From Saccharopolyspora elongata (GTDB lineage: Bacteria; Actinomycetota; Actinomycetes; Mycobacteriales; Pseudonocardiaceae), in the NCBI RefSeq assembly GCF_004348985.1, contig NZ_SMKW01000019.1, positions 62,001 through 126,000 on the forward strand: DNA of 64,000 nt. The letters run 5' to 3'. The notes below the pieces were generated by a model. That model had not been told where the DNA came from, did no database searches, and saw only the letters and a program-made list of their open reading frames with translations. Positions 28,557-36,860 of the stretch are shown one piece after another (positions within the stretch are counted from its first letter, which is position 1; the number at the start of each line of letters is the position of its first letter). A program made the position numbers and the translations under genes.

Positions 28557-29124
28557 CCCGTGTCTTTGGAGTGGCGAAGCCGCATCTACGCCGCGCTGTT
28601 CCTGTTGGGAGTCGGCGAAACCCTCGTCGATACCGTGTACAGCACGCTCGTGCCCGCACTGGTGCCGCAGCAGCTGCTTGGGAGGGCCAATGCGCGGCTG
28701 ATGCTGACGTTCTTGCTGAACAACCAACTGCTGGGGCCGCTGATGTTCGCCGCCGGAAGCGCCATGCCGCTCGGCTTCCACGCGCTGACCTTCGCGCTGA
28801 GGGCTTTGATCGTCGCCCGCATCCGGCACGTCGAGGCTCCTCGCAGTCACAGGCGGCGCATCCGCTGCGCACCGAGGTCGCCGAAGGCCTGGCGTGGCTG
28901 GGGCGTCACGCCGGGATGCGCACCCTGACGGCGTGCATTCTGGCGATGAACCTGACCGAGGTGGGGCGTTCTCCATCTGGGTCCTGCATGCGCGCGAGCA
29001 CCTCGGTCTGTCCGCCATCGGTTTCGGCCTGTTCACCCCGTTCTGGGTCGCTTGCACGGCCGTGGCCCTGCTTTCGATGCTGACGTGGACCGTGCTGCGG
29101 CACGCAGCACCGGATTCAGCCTGA
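28557..29124 (+). pseudogene. Decayed MFS transporter (three frames)
   Basis: Three consecutive pieces in three frames spell an MFS protein of the type with a NxR-LGRANARL loop: WRSRIYAALFLLGVGETLVD through LLGRANARLMLTFLLNNQLL (about 28560-28845); LRTEVAEGLAWLGRHAGMRT (about 28858-28960); and IWVLHAREHLGLSAIGFGLF (about 28966-29124). Both termini are missing. At least two frameshifts separate the pieces. No product is expected. Confidence 0.75.
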
Positions 29125-29211
29125 CATCGAGGCCGAGCCGGGCAAGAGCGACCACCTCGACTGGCACCCCACCCGGGGCCACCCACCCCGGGATCGGCCT
29201 CCCGGGTTCTA

Positions 29212-29259
29212 CCGCAATTTCAATGGAAATCGGATCTTCGATTTCCATTGAAATTGCGG
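29212..29259. repeat. Perfect 21-bp inverted repeat, 6-nt loop
   Basis: Arm 29212-29232 is perfectly complementary to 29239-29259 around GATCTT. The core TTTCAATGGAAA / TTTCCATTGAAA is AT-rich against a GC-rich background. It is the first of three consecutive hairpins in the convergent gap between the MFS remnant and the 29.5-kb substrate gene, so it may terminate transcription from both sides. Confidence 0.85.
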
Positions 29260-29273
29260 CAGTTGTCCACAGG

Positions 29274-29304
29274 CGTCGGCGTGTCGTGGTGTGACACGCC
29301 GACG
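29274..29304. repeat. Perfect 12-bp inverted repeat, 7-nt loop
   Basis: CGTCGGCGTGTC (29274-29285) pairs with GACACGCCGACG (29293-29304). This is the second hairpin of the cluster, a GC-rich stem typical of an actinomycete terminator. Confidence 0.8.
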
Positions 29305-29306
29305 AT

Positions 29307-29354
29307 CCGCAAGTTCCATTGAAATCGGACATCCGATTTCAATGGAACTTGCGG
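29307..29354. repeat. Perfect 23-bp inverted repeat, 2-nt centre
   Basis: Arm 29307-29329 is perfectly complementary to 29332-29354 with only CA between. It shares the outer CCGCAA and inner ATTGAAATCGG words with the first hairpin, so the two are related copies. A 2-nt loop favours a cruciform or protein-bound dyad over a simple RNA terminator. Confidence 0.85.
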
Positions 29355-29470
29355 CAGGTGTGGTCGGTGGGGTGCGCGCGGGTGCCTGCGATCTGGTCGC
29401 AGGCGCCCGCACACCGGCAGGCGGTGCCAGTCCCACACGACAGGTGCCGGAATTCCGTGCTATGAACCGG

Positions 29471-30631
29471 CTATCGGCGCCTTGTGGGCGGATCCATTTG
29501 CCACAGATCGTCGTCGGGCAGCCGGGCCGGGCCTGCTTCGCGGGTGCGTTGGCCGCTCGTCCGCTGGAAGGCGGCGTCGCCGCCGGAGCGGCCGCGCAGG
29601 CTCTCCGGAACACCGTCGGTTCCGGCCGGCCTGCGCTTGGTCTCGGTTCGTCCGGTGGGCTGTTCGGCGGAGCCCGGGCGCAGCGTGCCCGACGTGCCCT
29701 GGCCTGCGGACGGAGGGATCATCGGCGGCGGCATCGCGCCCGCGACCGGTTTCGCCCCGGCCGCGGCGGCGGCTCCCGGCTTCACCTCGGCGGCCAGGCT
29801 GGGCGCCCGCTTGCCCGCTACCGGCTTCGCCAGCGGCATCATGCCAGCTCCGCCCGCCGCGCCCGCCCAGCCGAGCCCACCCGACGGCACCGGTGGACCG
29901 GACGCCGACGGCAGCCCGGCACCGAGGTGCGCGTTCGGGACCGGGCCCGTCACGGGCGTCGCCCCGGCCAGCGACGGCCCGGTCACGCCGGAGAGGTCTG
30001 GTGCGGTCGCGCCGTCGGTCATCGACGAGGCCAGGTTCTGCAGTTCCGACAGGACGTCCATCCCGGCGTTCGCCGCTTTGAGGAATTCGGCCGGGGAGCC
30101 TTCGACAACGGGGAGGCCGCCCTTCGGCGCGGGCAGCACGTCGCCCGGCGACTGGAGCCCGGAGGCCGCGACGACCTTGAGCATCGACATGTCGAACTGC
30201 GCGCCCAGGGCCGACATCCGCGCGCCGGCCGCCTGCTGGAACGCCGGGGCCGTCCACGCGGTGAGCGGGTTGGACATGGCGAGCATGTAGGACTCGTAGA
30301 GGCCGGTCACGGTCCCGAGCGCCTCCGGGATCGCGCCGGCCAGCGTGGTCAGCGTCTCGACCGGCTGGGCCGCGTCGATCCGGTCGGCCCACATGGTCAG
30401 CTCGGCCAGCGACCGCTGGACCTTCTCCTCGTGCGCCCGCCCGGCATCGTCCTTCCAATGTGGAGCGAGCTCGCCCGCGCGGGTGTGCAGCTCCACCCTG
30501 GCCTCTTCGATCCAGGCGCGGACCTCGGTCCACATCCGCGCCGCGTCGGTGAGGACGGCGACGTTGGCCTGCTCGGCGGTGATCATCGCCATGTGCGCCT
30601 CGATGGGCAGCAGGTTGTAGGGGATTGCCAT
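29471..30631 (-). CDS. Type VII secretion substrate/partner with WXG100-like N-terminus and Pro/Ala-rich tail
   Basis: A 386-residue protein. Residues 1-170 are helical, with the turn LAPHWKDDAGRAHEEKV taking the place of a WxG hairpin, and a second helical pair (TAWTAPAFQQAAGARMSALG). Residues about 190-340 are Gly/Pro/Ala-rich and low in complexity. The end reads LPDDDLWQMDPPTRRR, an LPDDxWxxDPP-like tail that I associate with actinobacterial type VII proteins. It follows the EspC-like gene after 11 bases in the eccC-led group. Probably a PPE/Esp-type secreted protein or adaptor. Confidence 0.75.
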   Translation of the reverse strand: MAIPYNLLPIEAHMAMITAEQANVAVLTDAARMWTEVRAWIEEARVELHTRAGELAPHWKDDAGRAHEEKVQRSLAELTMWADRIDAAQPVETLTTLAGAIPEALGTVTGLYESYMLAMSNPLTAWTAPAFQQAAGARMSALGAQFDMSMLKVVAASGLQSPGDVLPAPKGGLPVVEGSPAEFLKAANAGMDVLSELQNLASSMTDGATAPDLSGVTGPSLAGATPVTGPVPNAHLGAGLPSASGPPVPSGGLGWAGAAGGAGMMPLAKPVAGKRAPSLAAEVKPGAAAAAGAKPVAGAMPPPMIPPSAGQGTSGTLRPGSAEQPTGRTETKRRPAGTDGVPESLRGRSGGDAAFQRTSGQRTREAGPARLPDDDLWQMDPPTRRR

Positions 30632-30642
30632 GGATGCCCTCC

Positions 30643-31056
30643 TCAGGCGGCGCTGGTCGGGGAGGCGGTTCCGGGCTCGTCACCCGGCTTCGCGGCGGGT
30701 TGCTGGCCGAACGTCCCGCCCGCCTGCTTCAGCAGGCCGAGCCCCTTGTTCGCGAGCTTCAGGGCAGAGGCGGTGAGCGTGAGCGCGCTGGTCACGTCGG
30801 CGGCGCTGTAGGTCGCCGCGGCCGCCTTCACCTTCGCGGAGTCGGTCACCAGGTCCTCGGTCACCTTCGTCAGGTACGTGGCCATGGCCGCCGTGGCGGC
30901 CTTGTCCAGCACGGACATCGCGATCCCCTCGAACAGGCCGGACAGGTTCGGCGGCGTCCCCAGCCGCGTGAGCGACGGCGGCATCGGGGGAGCGGTGAGC
31001 CGGCTGGAGAACGCGCTCATTGCCTCGGTGTTGCCGTTGACCTCTGCTGCGGGCAT
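30643..31056 (-). CDS. EspC-family type VII secreted protein
   Basis: A 137-residue helical protein. TDSAKVKAAAATYSAADVTS carries a YxxxD motif (YSAAD), the general ESX export signal, at the end of a helix, as in the EspC family. The N-terminus (VNGNTEAMSAFSSRL) and the short Pro/Ala-rich tail fit a secreted helical hairpin. It lies 162 bp downstream of eccC and 11 bp before the 386-residue substrate, so the two are probably co-expressed and may pair. Confidence 0.75.
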   Translation of the reverse strand: MPAAEVNGNTEAMSAFSSRLTAPPMPPSLTRLGTPPNLSGLFEGIAMSVLDKAATAAMATYLTKVTEDLVTDSAKVKAAAATYSAADVTSALTLTASALKLANKGLGLLKQAGGTFGQQPAAKPGDEPGTASPTSAA

Positions 31057-31218
31057 ACGCCCCTCCTCGATGTCCGGCGCGGTGTCGCGCGGTTGCGGTC
31101 CGGGTCGGCCCGGCAGTTCCGCTGGAATGCCACGGGTTTTCGCGCATCGCCTGCCCCTGCTCAGCGAAGCACGGCGGCCGGTCGCGGTGGGCGCCGCGAC
31201 AGCAACCGGCCATTTCGG

Positions 31219-34200
31219 CTACGAGCTCGGCGGGAGCCAGGCGATCTGGACCTGGTCCTTCTGCCCGCGGCGGTCGACCAGCCAGCCGCGGCCCGGCGGG
31301 AGCACCTGGGCGCGCATGCCGCCCAGCAGCGGGCCCTCGTCCCGGTCGCCGGACATCATCAGGCCGGGCGCGCCGACCTCCCGCAGCCGGGCCAGGAACG
31401 GCTCGAACAGCCCGCGCCCGGCCCCGCCGGTGCGGCGGGCCAGCACGACGTGCAGGCCGATGTCGGCGCCCTGCGCCGCCAGCGGCAGCAGCGACATCAG
31501 CGGGTGTTCCTGGTGCGTGGCCACCATGTCGTAGTCGTCGACGAGCACGAAGATCTCCGGCCCCTGCCACCAGTTCCGGGCGCGCAGCTGCTCCGGCGTG
31601 ATGTCCTGGCCCGGCAGCCGCTTGGTCAGCTCGGCGGCCACCTCGGCCAGCAGGCCGCGGCTGTGCGCGTCGTTGGTGCCGGTGCCGAGCAGGTGCTCGT
31701 CGCCGATCTCGCCGAGCAGACCGCGGCGGTGGTCGACGAGCACGATCCGCGCCTCGCTCGGCGAGTACGCCTGGCAGATCCGCCGGGCCAGCACCCGCAG
31801 GAACGAGGTCTTGCCGGATTCGGTGTCGGCCAGCAGGAAGAAGTGCGGGTCGGCGTTGAAGTCCAGCCGCATCGGGGAGAGGTCGCGCTCGTGGATGCCG
31901 ACCGCGAGCCCCGCTTCGTCCCCGGTGAGCTCCTCGGTGGCGGGCAGCTCGGCGTAGGGCAGCACGCCCGGCAGCAGCCGCACCGGCGGCGCGGGCTCGC
32001 CCGGCCACGCCGCCCCGACCGCCTCGACCAGCGCGCCGATGCCGCCTGCCAGATCGCCTGCGCTGCTCACCCCGTCGATCCTGGGCAGCGCCACCAGCAT
32101 CTGGTGCCCGCTCATCGCGAGGCCCCGCCCGGGCGAGTCGGCGGGCACGCTCATCGCGGCGCGCCGGTCCACGATCGAGTCGATCGGGTCGCCGATCTTC
32201 AGCTCCAGCCTGCTGGCGAACAGGTCGCGGACGTTCATCCGCAGCTCGAAGGAGCGGGCGCAGGACGCCACCACGTGCACGCCGTAGGACAGGCCGCGGG
32301 CGGCGAGGTCGCCGACGGCCTCCTCCAGGTCGTTGAAGTCGTTGCGCAGCGTCTGCCAGCCGTCGATCACCAGGAAGACGTCGCCGTGCGGGTGGTCGGC
32401 GAACCGGCCCTCGGTGCGCAGCCGGCGGTAGGTGGCGATGCCGTCGATCTGGTGCTCGGCGAACATCCGCTCGCGCTGGGCGAGCAGCGTCGCCACCTCG
32501 GCGACGGTGCGCCGGACCGCGCCGGTGTCCAGGCGTCCCGACACGCCCGCGACGTGCGGCAGACCGGCGAGCGAGCCGAGCGTGCCACCGCCGAAGTCCA
32601 GGCAGTAGAACTGGGCTTCGCGCGGGGTGTGGGTGAGCGCGAGGCTGGTGATCAGGGTGCGCAGCGCGGTGCTCTTGCCGGTCTGCGGGGCTCCGAGCAC
32701 CAGCACGTGCCCGGCGGCGCCGGACAGGTCGAGCTCCAGCGGGTCGCGCCGCTGCTCCAGTGGCCGGTCCACGATGCCCAGCACCGGGCGGAGCGTGCCC
32801 GCCGGGGCGGCGGTCAACCCGCGCACCGGATCGGTGGTCAGCGGCGGCAGCACGGCGTCCAGGGACGGCGAGTCGGACAGCGGCGGCAGCCAGACCTGGT
32901 GCGCCGGCGTGCCCCGGCCCTGCAGCCGGTCGACCAGGACGTCCAGCAGGGTTTCGCCGACGGCGGCGTCCTCGTCGACTTCCGGCTCCTCCGGCACGTC
33001 GTCGAGAGTGGGCTCCGGGGCGAGGTACGTGGTCGTGTACTCGTGCAGCGCCAGCCGTTCGCCGAAGGCCGCGGCCACGCCGGTTCCGGCGGCGCTCTGG
33101 TAGACGCCGGAGACGTAGGCGGAGCGGAACCGGTCCATCGGCTCGGTGCCGACCTTGAGGAATCCGTGCCCGGGAGCCCTCGGCAGCCGGAAGGCGTCGG
33201 GCACGCCGAGCACGGCCCGGCTCTCCATCTCGGAGAAGGTGCGCAGCCCGATCCGGTAGGACAGGTGGGTTTCCAGGCCGCGCAGCCGGCCCTCGTCCAG
33301 CCGCTGCGAGGCGAGCAGGAGATGCACGCCGAGCGAGCGGCCGACCCGTCCGATCTGGACGAACAGGTCGATGAACTCCGGTTTGGCGGACAGCAGTTCG
33401 GAGAACTCGTCGCAGATGACCAGCAGCGTCGGCACCTCGGGCAGCGGGGCCCCGGCGGCGCGGGCCTTCTCGTAGTCGCGCAGGGAGGCGAAGTCGCCCG
33501 CCGCGCGCAGCAGCTCCTGGCGGCGGATCAGCTCGCCGTTGATCGCGTCGGTCATCCGGTCGACCAGGTGCAGTTCCTCGGCGAGGTTGGTGATCACCGC
33601 GCTGGTGTGCGGCAACGCGTCCAGCCGGGCGAAGGTGGCGCCGCCCTTGAAGTCGACCAGCGCGAAGTTCAGCGAGTTCGGCGGGTGGGTGACGGCCAGC
33701 GCCAGCACCAGGGTGCGCAGCAGTTCCGACTTGCCGGAGCCGGTGGCGCCGACCAGCAGGCCGTGCGGGCCCATGCCGTCCTGGGCTGACTCCTTCAGGT
33801 CGATCTCGATCGGAACGCCGTCGGCCCGGATGCCGAACTTCACCCGCAGCCGGTCCCGGTTCGGCCGCGGCGCCCAGGTCTCGGCCGGGTCGAGCTCGTA
33901 CGGGTCGCCCAGCTCCAGCAGCTCGGCCAGGCCCAGCTCGTTGGTCATCGGCGCATCGCCGCGCACGCCGGCGGTCAGCCGCAGCGGGGCCAGCTGCCGG
34001 GCCAGGCCCTCGGCCGCGGCCGCGCCGAGCGAGTCCGCCCGGCCGACCTGAGCGGCGCCGTCCATCGTCTCGCTGCCCAGCTCGCCGTCGGCGGCCACGT
34101 CCAGCACCACCGCGCTCCGGTCCAGCGCTCGCGGCGGCGCGGTGGTCAGATCCACCACGGTCACGCCTTCCACACCACCGCCGGTCATCAGGTGATCGGA

Positions 34201-35181
34201 GCCGGCGACCGAGCCGCCGTCGAGCACCACCACCAGGTGCGGGCCCGGGATGCCCGCCCCGGCCTCCGGGTCGAAGCGCGGCCGCTTGGCGAGCTCCTCC
34301 TCCAGCATCGATTCCAGCGCCGGAATCTCCTGAGCCACCAGGCGAACCGGTCCGACCGCGTCGGTGCGCTCCGGGTGCAGCGCGTGCGGCAGCCACTTGA
34401 CCCACTCCCAGTCCGGGCGGCGCTCCTCGCCCGCGCACACCGCGATCCGCAGGTCGTCCGGCGAGTGCGAGGTGGCCAGCTGCGCGAGCATCGCGCGCAG
34501 CATGCCCAGCGCCGCAGTGCGGTCGCCGCGCAGGTAGATCCGGCTGAAGCCGTTGACCGCGATCGCGACCGGCAACCGGTCCACTGTGGAATACGTGGTG
34601 ATGAACCTGCGCAGCGCCAGCGCGGACAGCGGTTCGAGCTCCTCCAGCGGTTTGGTGTCGGGGGCGACCAGCGTGACCGTCGGGCGCTGCGCGCCGCGGC
34701 CGATCCGCGCGACACCGAAATCCGGGTCGTCCTTGCGCCGCTCCCACAACCGGTAGCTCGCCGCCACCGACCACAGCGAGGCGGGATCCGGGTGCAGGTA
34801 CTCCATCGCCGCGCGCTGCCCGCGCACCGACCGCCGGAACCGCAGCCGGTGCTGGGCGAGGTGCCGCAGGTACTTGCGCCGGGCGTGGCCCATCTCGCGC
34901 TTGCTCGGGCCGCCGCTCTGCAGGAAGCCCATGACGACCATGCCGAGCATCGCCACGCCCATCAGCCCGTACATGACGAAGCGGATGGAACCGCCCAGTG
35001 AACCGGAGAACATCAGCATCATGCCCGCCGTCATCGCCACCATGGGCAGCACCATGAACACCTGCGTCCACTGCCGGGCGGGTGGCGGCGGGATCTCCGG
35101 CGGCGCCTGCAGCACCAGCTCGCCGGCGGGCATCTCCGGCGCCGGTCTGCGGGCCGGCCTCTTCACCACGACTGTCGCCAT
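31219..35181 (-). CDS. eccC: Type VII secretion ATPase EccC (EccCa and EccCb fused)
   Basis: A 1320-residue FtsK/SpoIIIE-type motor with two transmembrane helices at about 38-60 and 68-90. Three ATPase domains follow: ATPase 1 with Walker A GATGSGKSE near 476, the DFKGGATF loop and Walker B LLVICDEFSEL; ATPase 2 with GAPQTGKST near 829; ATPase 3 with ADTESGKTS near 1116. In mycobacterial ESX-1 the motor is split into EccCa1 and EccCb1; here it is one chain as in ESX-3 and ESX-5. It powers export and recognises substrate tails through ATPases 2 and 3. The ATG at 35179-35181 precedes MATVVVKR. It diverges from the esx pair. Confidence 0.98.
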   Translation of the reverse strand: MATVVVKRPARRPAPEMPAGELVLQAPPEIPPPPARQWTQVFMVLPMVAMTAGMMLMFSGSLGGSIRFVMYGLMGVAMLGMVVMGFLQSGGPSKREMGHARRKYLRHLAQHRLRFRRSVRGQRAAMEYLHPDPASLWSVAASYRLWERRKDDPDFGVARIGRGAQRPTVTLVAPDTKPLEELEPLSALALRRFITTYSTVDRLPVAIAVNGFSRIYLRGDRTAALGMLRAMLAQLATSHSPDDLRIAVCAGEERRPDWEWVKWLPHALHPERTDAVGPVRLVAQEIPALESMLEEELAKRPRFDPEAGAGIPGPHLVVVLDGGSVAGSDHLMTGGGVEGVTVVDLTTAPPRALDRSAVVLDVAADGELGSETMDGAAQVGRADSLGAAAAEGLARQLAPLRLTAGVRGDAPMTNELGLAELLELGDPYELDPAETWAPRPNRDRLRVKFGIRADGVPIEIDLKESAQDGMGPHGLLVGATGSGKSELLRTLVLALAVTHPPNSLNFALVDFKGGATFARLDALPHTSAVITNLAEELHLVDRMTDAINGELIRRQELLRAAGDFASLRDYEKARAAGAPLPEVPTLLVICDEFSELLSAKPEFIDLFVQIGRVGRSLGVHLLLASQRLDEGRLRGLETHLSYRIGLRTFSEMESRAVLGVPDAFRLPRAPGHGFLKVGTEPMDRFRSAYVSGVYQSAAGTGVAAAFGERLALHEYTTTYLAPEPTLDDVPEEPEVDEDAAVGETLLDVLVDRLQGRGTPAHQVWLPPLSDSPSLDAVLPPLTTDPVRGLTAAPAGTLRPVLGIVDRPLEQRRDPLELDLSGAAGHVLVLGAPQTGKSTALRTLITSLALTHTPREAQFYCLDFGGGTLGSLAGLPHVAGVSGRLDTGAVRRTVAEVATLLAQRERMFAEHQIDGIATYRRLRTEGRFADHPHGDVFLVIDGWQTLRNDFNDLEEAVGDLAARGLSYGVHVVASCARSFELRMNVRDLFASRLELKIGDPIDSIVDRRAAMSVPADSPGRGLAMSGHQMLVALPRIDGVSSAGDLAGGIGALVEAVGAAWPGEPAPPVRLLPGVLPYAELPATEELTGDEAGLAVGIHERDLSPMRLDFNADPHFFLLADTESGKTSFLRVLARRICQAYSPSEARIVLVDHRRGLLGEIGDEHLLGTGTNDAHSRGLLAEVAAELTKRLPGQDITPEQLRARNWWQGPEIFVLVDDYDMVATHQEHPLMSLLPLAAQGADIGLHVVLARRTGGAGRGLFEPFLARLREVGAPGLMMSGDRDEGPLLGGMRAQVLPPGRGWLVDRRGQKDQVQIAWLPPSS

Positions 35182-35310
35182 GACCGTGATGGTTCGCGAT
35201 CGGCGGCGTTGGGCGCGGGCGATGGCAGGAACGTGCCGCGCCGGGGCGCGGGAGGGGTTCCGCGCTCTAGCTTCGGCATCGGAACCGCACGCCGAGCAGA
35301 GGAGGGGTGG

Positions 35311-35646
35311 ATGGTTTCCAACCAGGCCCACATCGATTACGGGGCGATGCAGCACCTGGTCTCCCTGACGGAGAACAGCCAGCGCGACCAGAACGGCGCG
35401 AGCGTGGCCCACAGCCAGCGCAACAGCGAGACGGTCCAAGGTGGACTGCTGGGGTCGCCGCAGGTCGCGGCCTTCTCGGTCGGCCAGAACCGCGACGACC
35501 AGTGGCGGAAGGTCGCGGACCACAACCAGCTCCTGGTCGACAACAACAACCAGTTGCTCTCCGTGTACCAGGGCGGTCAGGACAGCGCCCAGAGCGTGCT
35601 CGTCGCGCCGGACTACGGCACCGCGAGCGTCATCAACCCCAGCTGA
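35311..35646 (+). CDS. Esx-like small helical protein without WxG
   Basis: A 111-residue protein directly divergent from eccC and 12 bp upstream of a second small helical protein, the usual place of an esxB/esxA pair. Two helices are separated by a turn that reads QGGLLGSPQVAAF, so the WxG of WXG100 proteins is absent. The tail contains YQGGQD (YxxxxD), one residue longer than the YxxxD/E export signal. A GAGGAGGGG site precedes the ATG. I infer a secreted type VII heterodimer partner from position, size and helix pattern; the missing motif lowers certainty. Confidence 0.75.
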   Translation: MVSNQAHIDYGAMQHLVSLTENSQRDQNGASVAHSQRNSETVQGGLLGSPQVAAFSVGQNRDDQWRKVADHNQLLVDNNNQLLSVYQGGQDSAQSVLVAPDYGTASVINPS

Positions 35647-35658
35647 AGGGAGTAGCGA

Positions 35659-35955
35659 ATGTCGACCGGCGGGGAATTCAAGATCGTCTGCGACATGATG
35701 GACATGGCGATGTCCGATGCCCAGAAGACGGCAGCCCAGATCGGGGACTACTTCGACGGGCAGGTCCAGCAGGCGATGAACATCAACCACTTCGACGAGG
35801 CCCACCAGCAGATGGCGCAGTCCTACCAGCTGCGCCAGAAGGAAACCGGGTACTGGCAGGAGGGGCTGAACGCGGAGGGCAACGCCTACGGCAACGTCGG
35901 CGACATCGGCAACCAGACCCTGCGGCAAGGCATCAACATCGTCACCAACATCTAG
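35659..35955 (+). CDS. Second Esx-like small helical protein without WxG
   Basis: A 98-residue helical protein (STGGEFKIVCDMMDMAMSDA at the start). The central turn reads AMNINHFDEAHQQM and has no WxG; a WQEG occurs later, in the second helix. The tail has YGNVGD (YxxxxD), matching the spacing in its neighbour. GGGAG lies 9 bases before the ATG. It is probably the heterodimer partner of the preceding protein, co-transcribed and followed by strong stem-loops. A free cysteine near residue 11 is unusual for this group. Confidence 0.75.
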   Translation: MSTGGEFKIVCDMMDMAMSDAQKTAAQIGDYFDGQVQQAMNINHFDEAHQQMAQSYQLRQKETGYWQEGLNAEGNAYGNVGDIGNQTLRQGINIVTNI

Positions 35956-35970
35956 ACGCTGTTTTCACCC

Positions 35971-36030
35971 GGGCGCCCGAAGGCGCCCAGCCCACCGGAT
36001 GCCCGGCGCGCCATCGCGCCGGGCATCCGG
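35971..36030 (+). terminator. Double stem-loop terminator of the esx pair
   Basis: GGGCGCC-CGAA-GGCGCCC (35971-35988) is followed by a perfect 16-bp stem (35995-36010 with 36015-36030) around CCAT. Both lie within 75 bp of the stop of the second small gene. Confidence 0.8.
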
Positions 36031-36202
36031 CGTTGGTGCCGGGGTTCACCTTTCCCGTCCAGTTTTCCCTGCGCATTAACAGTTTTCGGAACCCGGCGGC
36101 TTTAGACCGTTCAGAGGCGTGCGGCGACCGGTCCCGCCGCTACTCTCATCGCATTCACAGCAGTGAAGTTTTGTCTGTTCGCTTCCACGAAGGGCGTTCG
36201 CC

Positions 36203-36841
36203 ATGTTCGCTGCTCTTTCTGCTGCCGCTTTGACGGCCCTGACCATGTTTTCCCCGGTGGGCTACCACGACGACGTTCCGCCGCCGACCGGCAAGATCAC
36301 CATCGATGTCGCGACGGTGAACGGATCGGGATGCCCGGCGGGAACCGCCGCGATCGCGGTGTCCCCGGACAACACCTCGTTCACCGTGAGCTACAGCGAC
36401 TACCTGGCCAAGGTGGGCCCGGGCGCGGATCCCACCGCTTTCCGCAAGAACTGCCAGCTCAACCTGATCGTCAACATTCCGCAGGGATTCACCTACGGCA
36501 TCGCCAGCGCCGACTACCGCGGTTTCGCCCACCTCGAACCGGGGGCGACCGGGCTGGAGAAGGCGAGTTACTACTTCCAGGGAATGTCGGAGACGGGCCG
36601 TTTCCAGACGCCGTTCTCCGGCCCGCTGAGCGACAACTGGCAGGTGACCGACTCCACCGAGATCGGCGCGATCGTCTACAAGCCGTGCGGCGAACAGCGC
36701 AATTTCAACATCAACACCGAATTGCGGGTGGACGCCGGCACCTCGGACCCGTCGAAGACGAGCTTCATGTCGATGGACTCCACCGACGGCAACATCGACA
36801 CCACCTACCACTTCCAGTGGAAGGAATGCCCGAAGCCGTAG
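36203..36841 (+). CDS. Secreted DUF4360 protein
   Basis: A 212-residue secreted protein. A short signal peptide (residues 1-17) is followed by the DUF4360 pattern: DVATVNGSGCPAGTAAIAVS, then SYSDYLAKVGPGADP, FRKNCQLNL, a central DYRGFAHLEPGAT and a C-terminal FQWKECPKP. Four cysteines probably form two disulfides. DUF4360 proteins are small exported beta proteins of unknown role. It lies between the esx pair and mycosin but has its own 170-bp upstream region; it is convergent with the mycosin gene. Confidence 0.85.
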   Translation: MFAALSAAALTALTMFSPVGYHDDVPPPTGKITIDVATVNGSGCPAGTAAIAVSPDNTSFTVSYSDYLAKVGPGADPTAFRKNCQLNLIVNIPQGFTYGIASADYRGFAHLEPGATGLEKASYYFQGMSETGRFQTPFSGPLSDNWQVTDSTEIGAIVYKPCGEQRNFNINTELRVDAGTSDPSKTSFMSMDSTDGNIDTTYHFQWKECPKP

Positions 36842-36860
36842 CGAGTCCGGGCGCCGATCC

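Noticed and set aside
31081-31218. A small gene between eccC and the EspC-like gene
   Set aside because: The gap is 162 bp, with only short frames and no ribosome site; it is better read as a leader or promoter for the two substrate genes.
30625-33789. Long plus-strand frame opposite eccC
   Set aside because: Antisense shadow of eccC: composition is Arg/Gly/Gln-rich with no domain, and the minus strand shows all three FtsK-type ATPase motifs.
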